In this document: piece after piece, positions 1 to 6,166 of the stretch
How positions within the stretch are numbered: position 1 is the stretch's first letter
Layout: every line of letters begins with the position of its first letter
Origin: JBCDBY01 sp039182715
Lineage (GTDB): Bacteria > Planctomycetota > PLA2
Direction: 5' to 3'
Assembly (NCBI GenBank): GCA_039182715.1
Contig: JBCDBY010000281.1
Coordinates: 1 to 6,166 of the forward strand
Length of the DNA: 6,166 bases
Notes under the pieces: generated by a model
Seen by the model: only the letters and a program-made list of their open reading frames with translations
Told to the model about the DNA's origin: nothing
Database searches by the model: none
Position numbers and translations under genes: made by a program

Positions 1-167
1 CGCTCGTCCGCGCCCAGACCGTCCTGGCCCAGATCGAGCTCCGCTCGAAGGCGACCCAGGGCGCGTTCTTCCTCTCCGGCCTCGTGCGCGTCGCCTCGGG
101 CGTCAAGGGCATGAGCCCGGTTCTCGACCTGATCACCGGCGCCCTCCGCGGTTCAAAGAAGCGGTAG
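1..167 (+). CDS. C-terminal fragment of an unrecognised protein
   Basis: An open frame enters from the left edge (first full codon at base 3) and ends at TAG 165-167, giving 54 residues that finish in SKKR. It contains a moderately hydrophobic, glycine- and leucine-rich stretch (around GAFFLSGLVRVASGVKG) followed by a short amphipathic segment and a basic tail. The frame uses the G/C-ending codons (ctc, gtc, cgc, gcc, aag) that the well-supported genes here use, which supports it being coding. No start, domain or catalytic motif is visible, so no family can be assigned. It might be a small membrane-associated or DUF-type protein, but that is a guess. It lies about 83 bases upstream of the superoxide dismutase on the same strand. 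No terminator-like hairpin with a T-run lies between them, so co-transcription is possible but unproven. Confidence 0.6.
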   Translation, partial: LVRAQTVLAQIELRSKATQGAFFLSGLVRVASGVKGMSPVLDLITGALRGSKKR

Positions 168-236
168 AGAGCCGCCCCGAATGGCGCGCCGCGCCGTTTC
201 GTCGGCTACCCTACCGGCCACGGAAGAGACATCTTC

Positions 237-244
237 AAGGAGGA
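237..244 (+). promoter_or_regulatory. Ribosome binding site of the superoxide dismutase gene
   Basis: AAGGAGGA is a near-perfect Shine-Dalgarno sequence. An ATG at 245 abuts it with no spacing and is an unlikely start. The second ATG, at 251, lies 7 bases beyond the AGGAGG core (238-243), which is the usual spacing. This site therefore sets the start of the dismutase at 251. Confidence 0.9.
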
Positions 245-250
245 ATGACC

Positions 251-940
<690 letters not shown>

Positions 941-947
941 TCACGAT

Positions 948-976
948 CGGCGGCGCCTCCCCGCGAGGCGCCGCCG
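948..976 (+). terminator. Strong GC hairpin after sodA, possible terminator or attenuator
   Basis: Two perfectly complementary 12-base arms, 948-959 (CGGCGGCGCCTC) and 965-976 (GAGGCGCCGCCG), flank a 5-base loop (CCCGC). The stem is nearly all G-C, so it should be very stable in RNA. It starts 8 bases after the sodA stop and ends 9 bases before the ATG of the next gene. No T-run follows, so it is not a classical intrinsic terminator. It may still slow or stop polymerase, protect the sodA mRNA 3' end, or limit translation of the phosphatase gene behind it. Confidence 0.6.
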
Positions 977-985
977 CGACTCCCC

Positions 986-1939
986 ATGCGCTGCGCCACC
1001 CTGCTTCTCTTCGCGCTCTGCGCTTGCACCACCACCGCCCCGACCGACCCGCTGCCGTCCTGGCAGGAAGGGGACTCCAAGCGCGCGATCCTCGCGTTCG
1101 TGGAGGAGGCCACGCGCGAAGGAAGCGAACGCTACGTTCCGCCCGCCGAGCGCATCGCCACCTTCGACAACGACGGCACGCTCTGGACGGAGAAGCCGGT
1201 CTACTTTCAGGTCGCGTTCGCGCTCGAGCGCGTGCGCGAGCTCGCCCCGCAGCACCCCGAGTGGAAGCAGACGGAGCCGTTCAGAACGGTGCTGGGCGGC
1301 GATCCCAAAGCGATCGCGAAGCTGAGCCACGAGGACTTCTTCCGGATCGTCTCGATCACGCACGCCGGCATGACCGAAGCGCAGTTCCGGGCGATCGCCC
1401 GCAGCTGGCTGGAGGAGGCGCGACACCCGCGTTTCGACCGTCCCTACCCGACGCTCATCTACCAGCCGATGCTGGAACTCCTGCGCCTACTCGAGGACCG
1501 CGGATTCCAGGTCTGGATCTGCACCGGCGGGACCCGCGGATTCGTGCGGGCGCTCTCGGAGGAGACCTACGGGATTCCGCCCGAACGCGTGATCGGCACG
1601 ACGCTGCGGTCGGAGTTCCGGGAGGTGGACGGCGCGTGGGCGCTGCAGCGCAAGCCCGAACTGGTCGTGCCCGTCAACGACAAGGCGGGCAAGCCGGTGC
1701 ACATCGGCCGCGTCATCGGACGGCGACCGGTCATCGCGGTCGGCAACTCCGACGGCGATATCGAGATGCTGCAGTGGGCGCGCGACCCCGCGCTCCGCAT
1801 CCTCGTACACCACGACGATGCCAAGCGCGAGTACAGCTATCGCAAGGGCACCGAGCGAGCGCTTGAAGTCGCGGCGCGCGACGACTGGATCGTCGTCTCG
1901 ATGCGCCGCGACTTCAAGTCCATCTACCCGGCGCGGTGA
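986..1939 (+). CDS. HAD-superfamily phosphatase, predicted lipoprotein
   Basis: A 317-residue predicted phosphomonoester hydrolase. All HAD signatures are visible in order. Motif I is FDNDGTLW, with nucleophile Asp61 and acid/base Asp63. Motif II is ICTGGT, with Thr180. The motif III lysine is probably Lys233 in VNDKAGKP. Motif IV is GNSDGD, with Asp256 and Asp258 for Mg2+. Residues about 70-160 form a largely helical cap between motifs I and II. The N-terminus has a short hydrophobic stretch and a lipobox-like LCAC, which would place a lipidated Cys14 at the mature N-terminus, outside the cytoplasm. Similar FDNDGTLW proteins are, from memory, often annotated as haloacid dehalogenase-like hydrolases or nonspecific acid phosphatases and occur beside sulfatase genes. 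The substrate is unknown. The start has no Shine-Dalgarno sequence and lies just behind a strong hairpin. The 3' end is one base from the convergent sulfatase stop. Confidence 0.9.
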   Translation: MRCATLLLFALCACTTTAPTDPLPSWQEGDSKRAILAFVEEATREGSERYVPPAERIATFDNDGTLWTEKPVYFQVAFALERVRELAPQHPEWKQTEPFRTVLGGDPKAIAKLSHEDFFRIVSITHAGMTEAQFRAIARSWLEEARHPRFDRPYPTLIYQPMLELLRLLEDRGFQVWICTGGTRGFVRALSEETYGIPPERVIGTTLRSEFREVDGAWALQRKPELVVPVNDKAGKPVHIGRVIGRRPVIAVGNSDGDIEMLQWARDPALRILVHHDDAKREYSYRKGTERALEVAARDDWIVVSMRRDFKSIYPAR

Positions 1940-1947
1940 GTCACCGC
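1933..1947. repeat. Palindrome spanning two convergent stop codons
   Basis: GCGGTGA and TCACCGC are perfect inverted arms around a single central G at 1940. The left arm ends in the TGA stop of the HAD gene (1937-1939) and the right arm begins with the reverse-complemented TGA of the sulfatase gene (1941-1943). With a one-base centre it cannot fold as drawn. A variant using GGCGCGG (1930-1936) and CCGCGCC (1949-1955) with a 12-base loop could form a hairpin on either strand. No T-run is present, so a terminator role is weak. Confidence 0.45.
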
Positions 1948-3518
1948 CCCGCGCCGCCGGCGGCGCCCTGCATCTTCTCCATCACCTGATCGATGGAGAA
2001 ACTCGCCGCCTTCATGCGCGGCGGATACTCCTGGAACGTCGCCAGGAATTTTCCGACGTACTGCTGCGCCGGCACGAGCAGGAAGACCCGGTCGATCATC
2101 CAGTCGTAGTAGGTGTTCGAGGTCTTCGAGGCGCGCTCGTAGGGGTCGCGACGCAGATGGAAGATCAGCGGGACGCGCAGCGGGATCCACGGGTCCATCC
2201 AGACGCGCAGCGTGCCCTCGGTCTTCTGCTCCAGGAAGATCATCTTCCAGTTGCGATAGCGGAGCGCGGTGAGATCGCCCTCGTCCGAGAAGTAGAAGAC
2301 CTCGTTGCGCGGGCTCTCGGTGCCGGCGGGGTCCTTGAGGTGCGCGAGCACGTCGTAGCCGTCGAGATGCACCTTGTAGTCGCGCTTGAGGACCGGCGAC
2401 GTGTACCCATCGAGCAGGTCGGTCTTGAGGTCGGTCTTGCCGGCGGCGGCCAGCAGGGTGGGCATCATGTCCATGTGGTGAACGATGCCGTTGGAGACCG
2501 AACCGGGCTTGATCACGCCGGGCCAGCGCATGACGCAGGGAATGCGCCAACCGCCCTCCCAGTTGGAGTTCTTTTCGCCGCGGAACGGCGTCGCCGCCGC
2601 GTCGGGCCACGTGTTGTAGTGCGGGCCGTTATCGGTCGAGTAGTGGATGATCGTGTTGTCGGCGATGCCGAGTTCGTCGAGCAGCTTGAGGAACTGCCCG
2701 ATGTGCATGTCGTGCTCGACCATGCCGGCCTGGTACTCGTCGAGCCCGCCGCCATACATCTCGTTGGCCTTCTTGCGGACGTCGTCGCGGACGTGGGTCC
2801 GGAAGTGCATGCGCGTGCCGTTCCACCAGACGAACCACGGCGTGCCCGCCTCGTGCTGACGCTTGATGAACTCGATGGCCGCCGCGACGGTCTCGTCGTC
2901 GATCGACTCCATGCGCTTCTTCGTGAGCGGACCGGTGTCCTCGATCTTCCCGTTGCGGAAGGATCGGATCACGCCGCGCGGCCCGAAGCGCTTCTTGAAC
3001 GCCGGGTCCTTCGGGTAGTCCTCGTTCTCCGGCTCCTCTTCCGCGTTGAGGTGGTAGAGGTTGCCGAGGAACTCGTCGAACCCGTGGTTGGTCGGGAGGT
3101 GCTCGTCGCGGTCGCCGAAGTGGTTCTTGCCGAACTGGCCGGTGGCGTAGCCCTGGTCCTTGAGCAGCCCGGCGATCGTCGGGTCGAGGACGTTGATGCC
3201 CTCCTTCGCCCCGGGCAGGCCCACCTTGGAAAGGCCGCTGCGGAACACGCTCTGCCCGAGCATGAACGAGGCGCGGCCCGCCGTGCAGGACTGTTCACCG
3301 TAGTAGTCGGTGAACATGATCCCTTCCTTCGCGATCCGGTCGATGTTGGGCGTGCGGTAGCCCATCACGCCGAACGTGTAGCAGCTCAGGTTGGAGATCC
3401 CGACGTCATCGCCCCAGATGACGAGGATGTTCGGTTTCTTCTTCTCCTGCGCCGACGCGTGCGGCGCGAGCAACGCGACCAGCAAGGCGGCGGACAGGAC
3501 CGGGAGCAGACGACGCAT
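1941..3518 (-). CDS. Secreted arylsulfatase-type sulfatase (type I, formylglycine)
   Basis: Hydrolyses sulfate esters, probably in the periplasm or outside the cell. The 525-residue product has a Sec signal peptide (MRRLLPV, hydrophobic core, predicted cleavage after ASA at residue 23). The sulfatase domain begins at PNILVIWGDD, where Asp37 and Asp38 bind the metal. The modification motif CTAGR places Cys78 as the residue converted to formylglycine, with Arg82 next to it; this is the CxAxR form of the C-[P/A]-x-R signature. Other expected active-site residues are Lys131 and His133 (FGKNHFGD), His238 (TRMHF), Asp296 and Asn297 (STDNGPH) and Lys316 (FRGEKNSNWEGG). The C-terminal region ends in an Ala/Gly-rich tail. 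Length and motif order match full-length arylsulfatases; the substrate cannot be inferred. The ATG at 3518 is supported by a strong ribosome binding site. The gene is divergent from the porin and convergent with the HAD phosphatase. Confidence 0.95.
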   Translation of the reverse strand: MRRLLPVLSAALLVALLAPHASAQEKKKPNILVIWGDDVGISNLSCYTFGVMGYRTPNIDRIAKEGIMFTDYYGEQSCTAGRASFMLGQSVFRSGLSKVGLPGAKEGINVLDPTIAGLLKDQGYATGQFGKNHFGDRDEHLPTNHGFDEFLGNLYHLNAEEEPENEDYPKDPAFKKRFGPRGVIRSFRNGKIEDTGPLTKKRMESIDDETVAAAIEFIKRQHEAGTPWFVWWNGTRMHFRTHVRDDVRKKANEMYGGGLDEYQAGMVEHDMHIGQFLKLLDELGIADNTIIHYSTDNGPHYNTWPDAAATPFRGEKNSNWEGGWRIPCVMRWPGVIKPGSVSNGIVHHMDMMPTLLAAAGKTDLKTDLLDGYTSPVLKRDYKVHLDGYDVLAHLKDPAGTESPRNEVFYFSDEGDLTALRYRNWKMIFLEQKTEGTLRVWMDPWIPLRVPLIFHLRRDPYERASKTSNTYYDWMIDRVFLLVPAQQYVGKFLATFQEYPPRMKAASFSIDQVMEKMQGAAGGAGR

Positions 3519-3524
3519 GACTTA

Positions 3525-3532
3525 CCCTCCTT
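3525..3532 (-). promoter_or_regulatory. Ribosome binding site of the sulfatase gene
   Basis: Read on the minus strand this is AAGGAGGG, six bases upstream of the sulfatase ATG (3516-3518 on the plus strand). Both match and spacing are near ideal and fix the start. Its upstream edge overlaps the inverted repeat CTTGA-T-TCAAG at 3530-3540. Confidence 0.88.
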
Positions 3533-3540
3533 GATTCAAG
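3530..3540. repeat. Short inverted repeat CTTGA-T-TCAAG in the divergent spacer
   Basis: Perfect 5-base arms around one central base, partly overlapping the sulfatase ribosome binding site. It could be an operator half-site pair for a regulator controlling the sulfatase/porin spacer, but it is short enough to occur by chance. Confidence 0.3.
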
Positions 3541-3561
3541 TGCGTAACCTACGCGCGCTCG

Positions 3562-3574
3562 ATCCTCGCAGGAT
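3562..3574. repeat. Short inverted repeat ATCCT-CGC-AGGAT in the divergent spacer
   Basis: Perfect 5-base arms with a 3-base centre, located 15 bases upstream of the porin ATG and in the 70-base region shared with the sulfatase. It could act as an operator or a small 5'-leader hairpin. I found no convincing -35/-10 pair in the spacer, so promoter positions are not assigned. Confidence 0.3.
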
Positions 3575-3588
3575 TCGACGTTTGCTGC

Positions 3589-4818
3589 ATGCCTCTCCTC
3601 CGACTTTGCGCTCTTCTTGCGATCACCGCGACCGCGGACGCCTACGAGCCGCGGGAGGACGAGGGCAACATCGGCGGACCGAGCAGCGTCTACGAGGACA
3701 TCCGGGCGGACCGGCAGCGCCGCATCGACCAGCTCGAAAGCGACCTCGAACGACTGCTGCGTCCCTACACCGAGTTCAAGAAGCGGATCTACCGCGACTA
3801 CGGCATCTCCTACGGTCTCGACTACAGCGCCCTCGTGCAGGTCGCCGACCGGAGCCCCGGAGAGCGCATCGCCGCGAGTGGCGCGGTGCGCTTCTTCGGC
3901 GTGTGGGAAGCGCTCAACCGGGGCGAAACCAACCGTGGCAACCTCGTTTTCCGCGTTCAGCACCGGCATCGGCTCGGCACCGACATCGCGCCCTCCCAGC
4001 TGGGTCCGGAGATCGGCTACGCCGGCCTCACGGCGACCTTTTTCAACGACGCGGGTTTCCTGCTGACGAGCCTGCTGTGGGATCAGGTGCTCGGCGAGGG
4101 TCGCTTTGCCTTCCAGGTCGGCGTCATCGATGCGACCGATTACGTGCACAACTATCCGTTGGTCGGATCGCTCACCGGGTTCAACAACTTCGTCTTCCGG
4201 CGGCCGACGATTCCGACGCCGGCGCAGGGCGTGGGCTTTGGTGCCCGCTTCTACCTTCTGCCGGAGATCTATTTCAACTTCGGCTTCTCCGACAGCAACG
4301 CCGACGCGACCGACCCGCGCGGAACGTTGAACCGGTTCTTCGAGAAGCACCGTCCGTTCGCCTACGCGGAGTTCGGCTGGTCGAAGTCCAAGCAGGCGCC
4401 GTTCGCCGACAACGCGCACGTCGTCTTCTGGTACGACAGCCCGGACGAGTTCAGCGACGCGTGGGGGTTCGCGCTCAACTGGAACCGCACGATCGACGAG
4501 CGGTGGATCCCGTTCGTGCGCTTCGGCTACTCCGACCAGGGAGCGACGCGCTGGCGGCTATCGATCACCGCGGGTGCCGGGTACCAGCTGGAGAAGGACG
4601 GCACGTTAATGGGATTGGGGCTCAACTGGGGCCGGCCGAACTCCGCGTTCTTCGGCGCCGATCTCGACGACCAGTTCACCGCCGAGTTCTTCGTGCGCAC
4701 GTCGGTCACGGCGGGCCTCACGACGACCCCGCACATCCAGGTACTGGTCAATCCCGCGCTGAATCCGGACGAGGACGTCCTGATCGTCGTCGGCCTGCGG
4801 GTACGCATCGATTTCTAG
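3589..4818 (+). CDS. Outer-membrane carbohydrate porin, OprB-like
   Basis: A 409-residue predicted outer-membrane channel for diffusion of sugars or similar small solutes. A short signal peptide (MPLLRLCALLAITATADA) with likely cleavage after residue 18 is followed by an acidic linker and a charged helical stretch at about residues 33-70. From YGISYGLDYSALVQ onward the sequence alternates hydrophobic and polar residues and is rich in Tyr, Phe, Trp, Gly and Asn, as in beta-barrel strands. It ends with VNPALNPDEDVLIVVGLRVRIDF, shown here only as landmarks (VNPALNP near the last strand and a terminal Phe). The Phe is the usual signal for the outer-membrane assembly machinery. The GISYGLDY start and the VNPALNPD end are what I recognise from OprB-family porins. 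The ATG at 3589 is the first Met in frame but has no clear Shine-Dalgarno sequence. Solute specificity is unknown; the divergent sulfatase suggests a sugar-like sulfated compound or its product. Confidence 0.85.
   Translation: MPLLRLCALLAITATADAYEPREDEGNIGGPSSVYEDIRADRQRRIDQLESDLERLLRPYTEFKKRIYRDYGISYGLDYSALVQVADRSPGERIAASGAVRFFGVWEALNRGETNRGNLVFRVQHRHRLGTDIAPSQLGPEIGYAGLTATFFNDAGFLLTSLLWDQVLGEGRFAFQVGVIDATDYVHNYPLVGSLTGFNNFVFRRPTIPTPAQGVGFGARFYLLPEIYFNFGFSDSNADATDPRGTLNRFFEKHRPFAYAEFGWSKSKQAPFADNAHVVFWYDSPDEFSDAWGFALNWNRTIDERWIPFVRFGYSDQGATRWRLSITAGAGYQLEKDGTLMGLGLNWGRPNSAFFGADLDDQFTAEFFVRTSVTAGLTTTPHIQVLVNPALNPDEDVLIVVGLRVRIDF
4815..4818. other. Convergent genes sharing CTAG stop codons
   Basis: The porin stop TAG (4816-4818) and the membrane-protein stop TAG (4815-4817 on the minus strand) interlock in the self-complementary tetranucleotide CTAG. 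The coding regions overlap by four bases and there is no room for an intergenic terminator between them. Confidence 0.85.
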
Positions 4819-6166
4819 CGCGTGCGCTGCCGGTCCCACACGGCGAGCCGCGCGATCTTCCAGTGCCCGTCCGCCTCGACCAGCTCCAGGTCGGCGAGAT
4901 AGCGGTTCTGCCGGAAGTGGCGGTGGCCGAAGTGCACGACGTAGCCGGCCGCCTCCCACGTGACGGGGACGCGCACGCGGCCGTCGACGTGCTCCGCGGC
5001 GCCGACGTCGATGATCTCGACGGATTCGACGCGCACGCGAGCGCCGCCGCGGCTTCCCAGTTCGAGCGACTCCCGCTGATCGAGGTAGACGGAGCGCAGC
5101 GCGGCACCGGTGACGGAGACGCCGAGCCGGTCGTATGCGCGCTCCTCGTCCGCCTGGTCGAGACTGCGATAGACGTTGAGGACGAGCGAAGCGAGAGCGG
5201 GTTCGGACGGCGTGGCCGCGACCGGGAGCGGCACCGCGATCGTCCCGTAAGGCGAGACGAGACAGGCGACGGCGATGGAGAGTCGGGCGCCGGGCCAGCC
5301 GCGGCGCCACGCGACCACGCCCGCGACGAGGAGCGCGACCCCGGCAAGCGACAGATCGAAGGTCGGCCGGTGCAGCACGACCGCCTCGACGCGCGGCACC
5401 GGGAAGCGACCCGCCCACTCGATCGGGGGCGGCGTTGTGTAGGTGCTCGTCGAGATCGGCGTGACGAGAGTGACCGGCGTCGACACGAGTCCCGGCGGCG
5501 CGGCGAAGGAGAGGCGCAGCGACGTCGGCGGCTCCGCACACGGATACGAGAAGACCGCCCCGACGAGCGCGCTCTCGGTCTCCTCGTCGACCGGACGCGG
5601 CCGCTCGACGACGGTGCCGGCCGATCGCATCAGGAAGTCGACGCGCCGCGCCGCCGGCGCCGGAAGACCCTTGAGACCGTCCTCGAGCAGATCGGCGACG
5701 CGCCTCTTGATCGCGTCCTGCTCCGCCACGGCGACACGCTCGGCGCTGGTGACCGGTAGCACCGCGAGTCGCGCCACCCACTCCACGCGGATCTCGAACG
5801 GCGCGATCTCGACAAACATCTGCAGAGGCGCCTCGGAGGACGGCGCGACCGGCGTCGACACCGGTGGCGCGGCGCGCACCGGCGCGAGCAGGACGCTGCT
5901 CGCGGGCGTGGCGGCGGCCGGAGGTGCGGTCGCCGCCTGGAGCGCGAGGAAGACGCCCGCCGCGCCGACCGGGTACGCGAGCGGCCGCAACGGAACGCGG
6001 GACAGCAGCAGGCCGGCGGCGAGCATGGCCGCATCGGCGCCGACGATCGCCCCCATATCGGCACGCCCATACCCGACTCCCGCGAGCGCGGCGATCCAGG
6101 GCGCGCGCGTATCCGTTCCGCGGAGCGCGGCCGCGGCGATCACGACGCCGGCGGCCGCCGGCCACG
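4815..6166 (-). CDS. Unrecognised membrane protein, 5' end beyond the window
   Basis: The frame is open from the right edge to the TAG at 4815-4817. A GTG at 6141-6143 would give 442 residues, but the frame continues upstream with more hydrophobic sequence (WPAAAGVVIAAAA), so the true start probably lies outside. Counting from that GTG, hydrophobic segments lie at about 15-25, 35-48 and 54-70. A large soluble region (about 71-262) contains EIAPFEIRVEWVARL and RRVDFLMRSAG. Two more hydrophobic segments (about 263-280 and 287-310) precede a C-terminal domain (about 315-442) with VLNVYRSLDQADEERAYD, a His-rich VVHFGHRHFRQN and a terminal GHWKIARLAVWD. The last part resembles small cone-shaped (NTF2-like) domains in pattern only. 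I recall similar uncharacterised proteins in planctomycete-like genomes, some with a HupE/UreJ-like membrane part, but cannot confirm this. Function unknown. Confidence 0.82.
   Translation of the reverse strand, partial: WPAAAGVVIAAAALRGTDTRAPWIAALAGVGYGRADMGAIVGADAAMLAAGLLLSRVPLRPLAYPVGAAGVFLALQAATAPPAAATPASSVLLAPVRAAPPVSTPVAPSSEAPLQMFVEIAPFEIRVEWVARLAVLPVTSAERVAVAEQDAIKRRVADLLEDGLKGLPAPAARRVDFLMRSAGTVVERPRPVDEETESALVGAVFSYPCAEPPTSLRLSFAAPPGLVSTPVTLVTPISTSTYTTPPPIEWAGRFPVPRVEAVVLHRPTFDLSLAGVALLVAGVVAWRRGWPGARLSIAVACLVSPYGTIAVPLPVAATPSEPALASLVLNVYRSLDQADEERAYDRLGVSVTGAALRSVYLDQRESLELGSRGGARVRVESVEIIDVGAAEHVDGRVRVPVTWEAAGYVVHFGHRHFRQNRYLADLELVEADGHWKIARLAVWDRQRTR

Noticed and set aside
168..236. 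Possible promoter for sodA in the spacer.
   Set aside because: I see no convincing -35/-10 pair with normal spacing. The GGCGCGCC palindrome at 183-190 is common in GC-rich DNA, so no promoter is called.
3406..4419. A minus-strand open frame opposite the porin, extending into the sulfatase start.
   Set aside because: It overlaps the well-supported sulfatase start and the porin coding strand and has no recognisable domain.
4817..4828. Small inverted repeat AGCGC-GT-GCGCT just after the porin stop as a terminator.
   Set aside because: The stem is short, the loop is only two bases, and there is no T-run on either strand.
1818..5759. A 3.9-kb open frame on the plus strand running antisense through the sulfatase, across the porin in another frame, and antisense through the unknown membrane protein.
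   Set aside because: Its translation is Arg-, Ala- and Gly-rich with no recognisable motif, and it crosses three well-supported genes. Long spurious open frames are expected in GC-rich DNA because stop codons are rare.
4606..6165. A minus-strand open frame of about 519 codons overlapping the unknown membrane protein in a different frame.
   Set aside because: The product is an Arg-rich low-complexity string, whereas the competing frame encodes plausible membrane segments and folded domains and has its stop at the gene junction.

Overview
The window is GC-rich, densely coding bacterial DNA. A Sec-exported sulfatase, a predicted lipoprotein and an outer-membrane beta-barrel porin ending in Phe point to a Gram-negative-type (diderm) host. 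The sequence does not fix the phylum. A GC-rich proteobacterium, myxobacterium-like lineage, acidobacterium or planctomycete-like bacterium would all fit. No tRNA, rRNA, CRISPR array, insertion sequence or phage gene was seen, and no intergenic gap exceeds about 85 bases.

Layout, left to right: (1) the C-terminal 54 codons of an unrecognised + strand gene; (2) a complete Mn-type superoxide dismutase gene (+) with a strong ribosome binding site; (3) a 12-bp GC-only hairpin, then a HAD-superfamily phosphatase predicted to be a lipoprotein (+); (4) a secreted arylsulfatase-type sulfatase (-), convergent with the HAD gene, their stop codons separated by one base; (5) a 70-base divergent spacer with two small inverted repeats; (6) an OprB-like carbohydrate porin (+); (7) a large unrecognised membrane protein (-) that runs off the right edge and shares the four bases CTAG with the porin stop.

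The most coherent functional reading covers the central three genes. The sulfatase would remove sulfate groups from an organic sulfate ester in the periplasm or outside the cell. The porin, transcribed divergently from the same spacer, could admit a sugar-like substrate or product. The lipoprotein phosphatase next door could remove phosphate groups. This is an inference from family and arrangement; the substrate cannot be read from sequence. The superoxide dismutase is a housekeeping oxidative-stress enzyme with an unusual C-terminal extension. The right-hand membrane protein is the least understood gene here. I found no clear evidence of a wholly new system. The best leads are the sulfatase/porin/phosphatase group, the unknown membrane protein, and the tight palindromic gene junctions.
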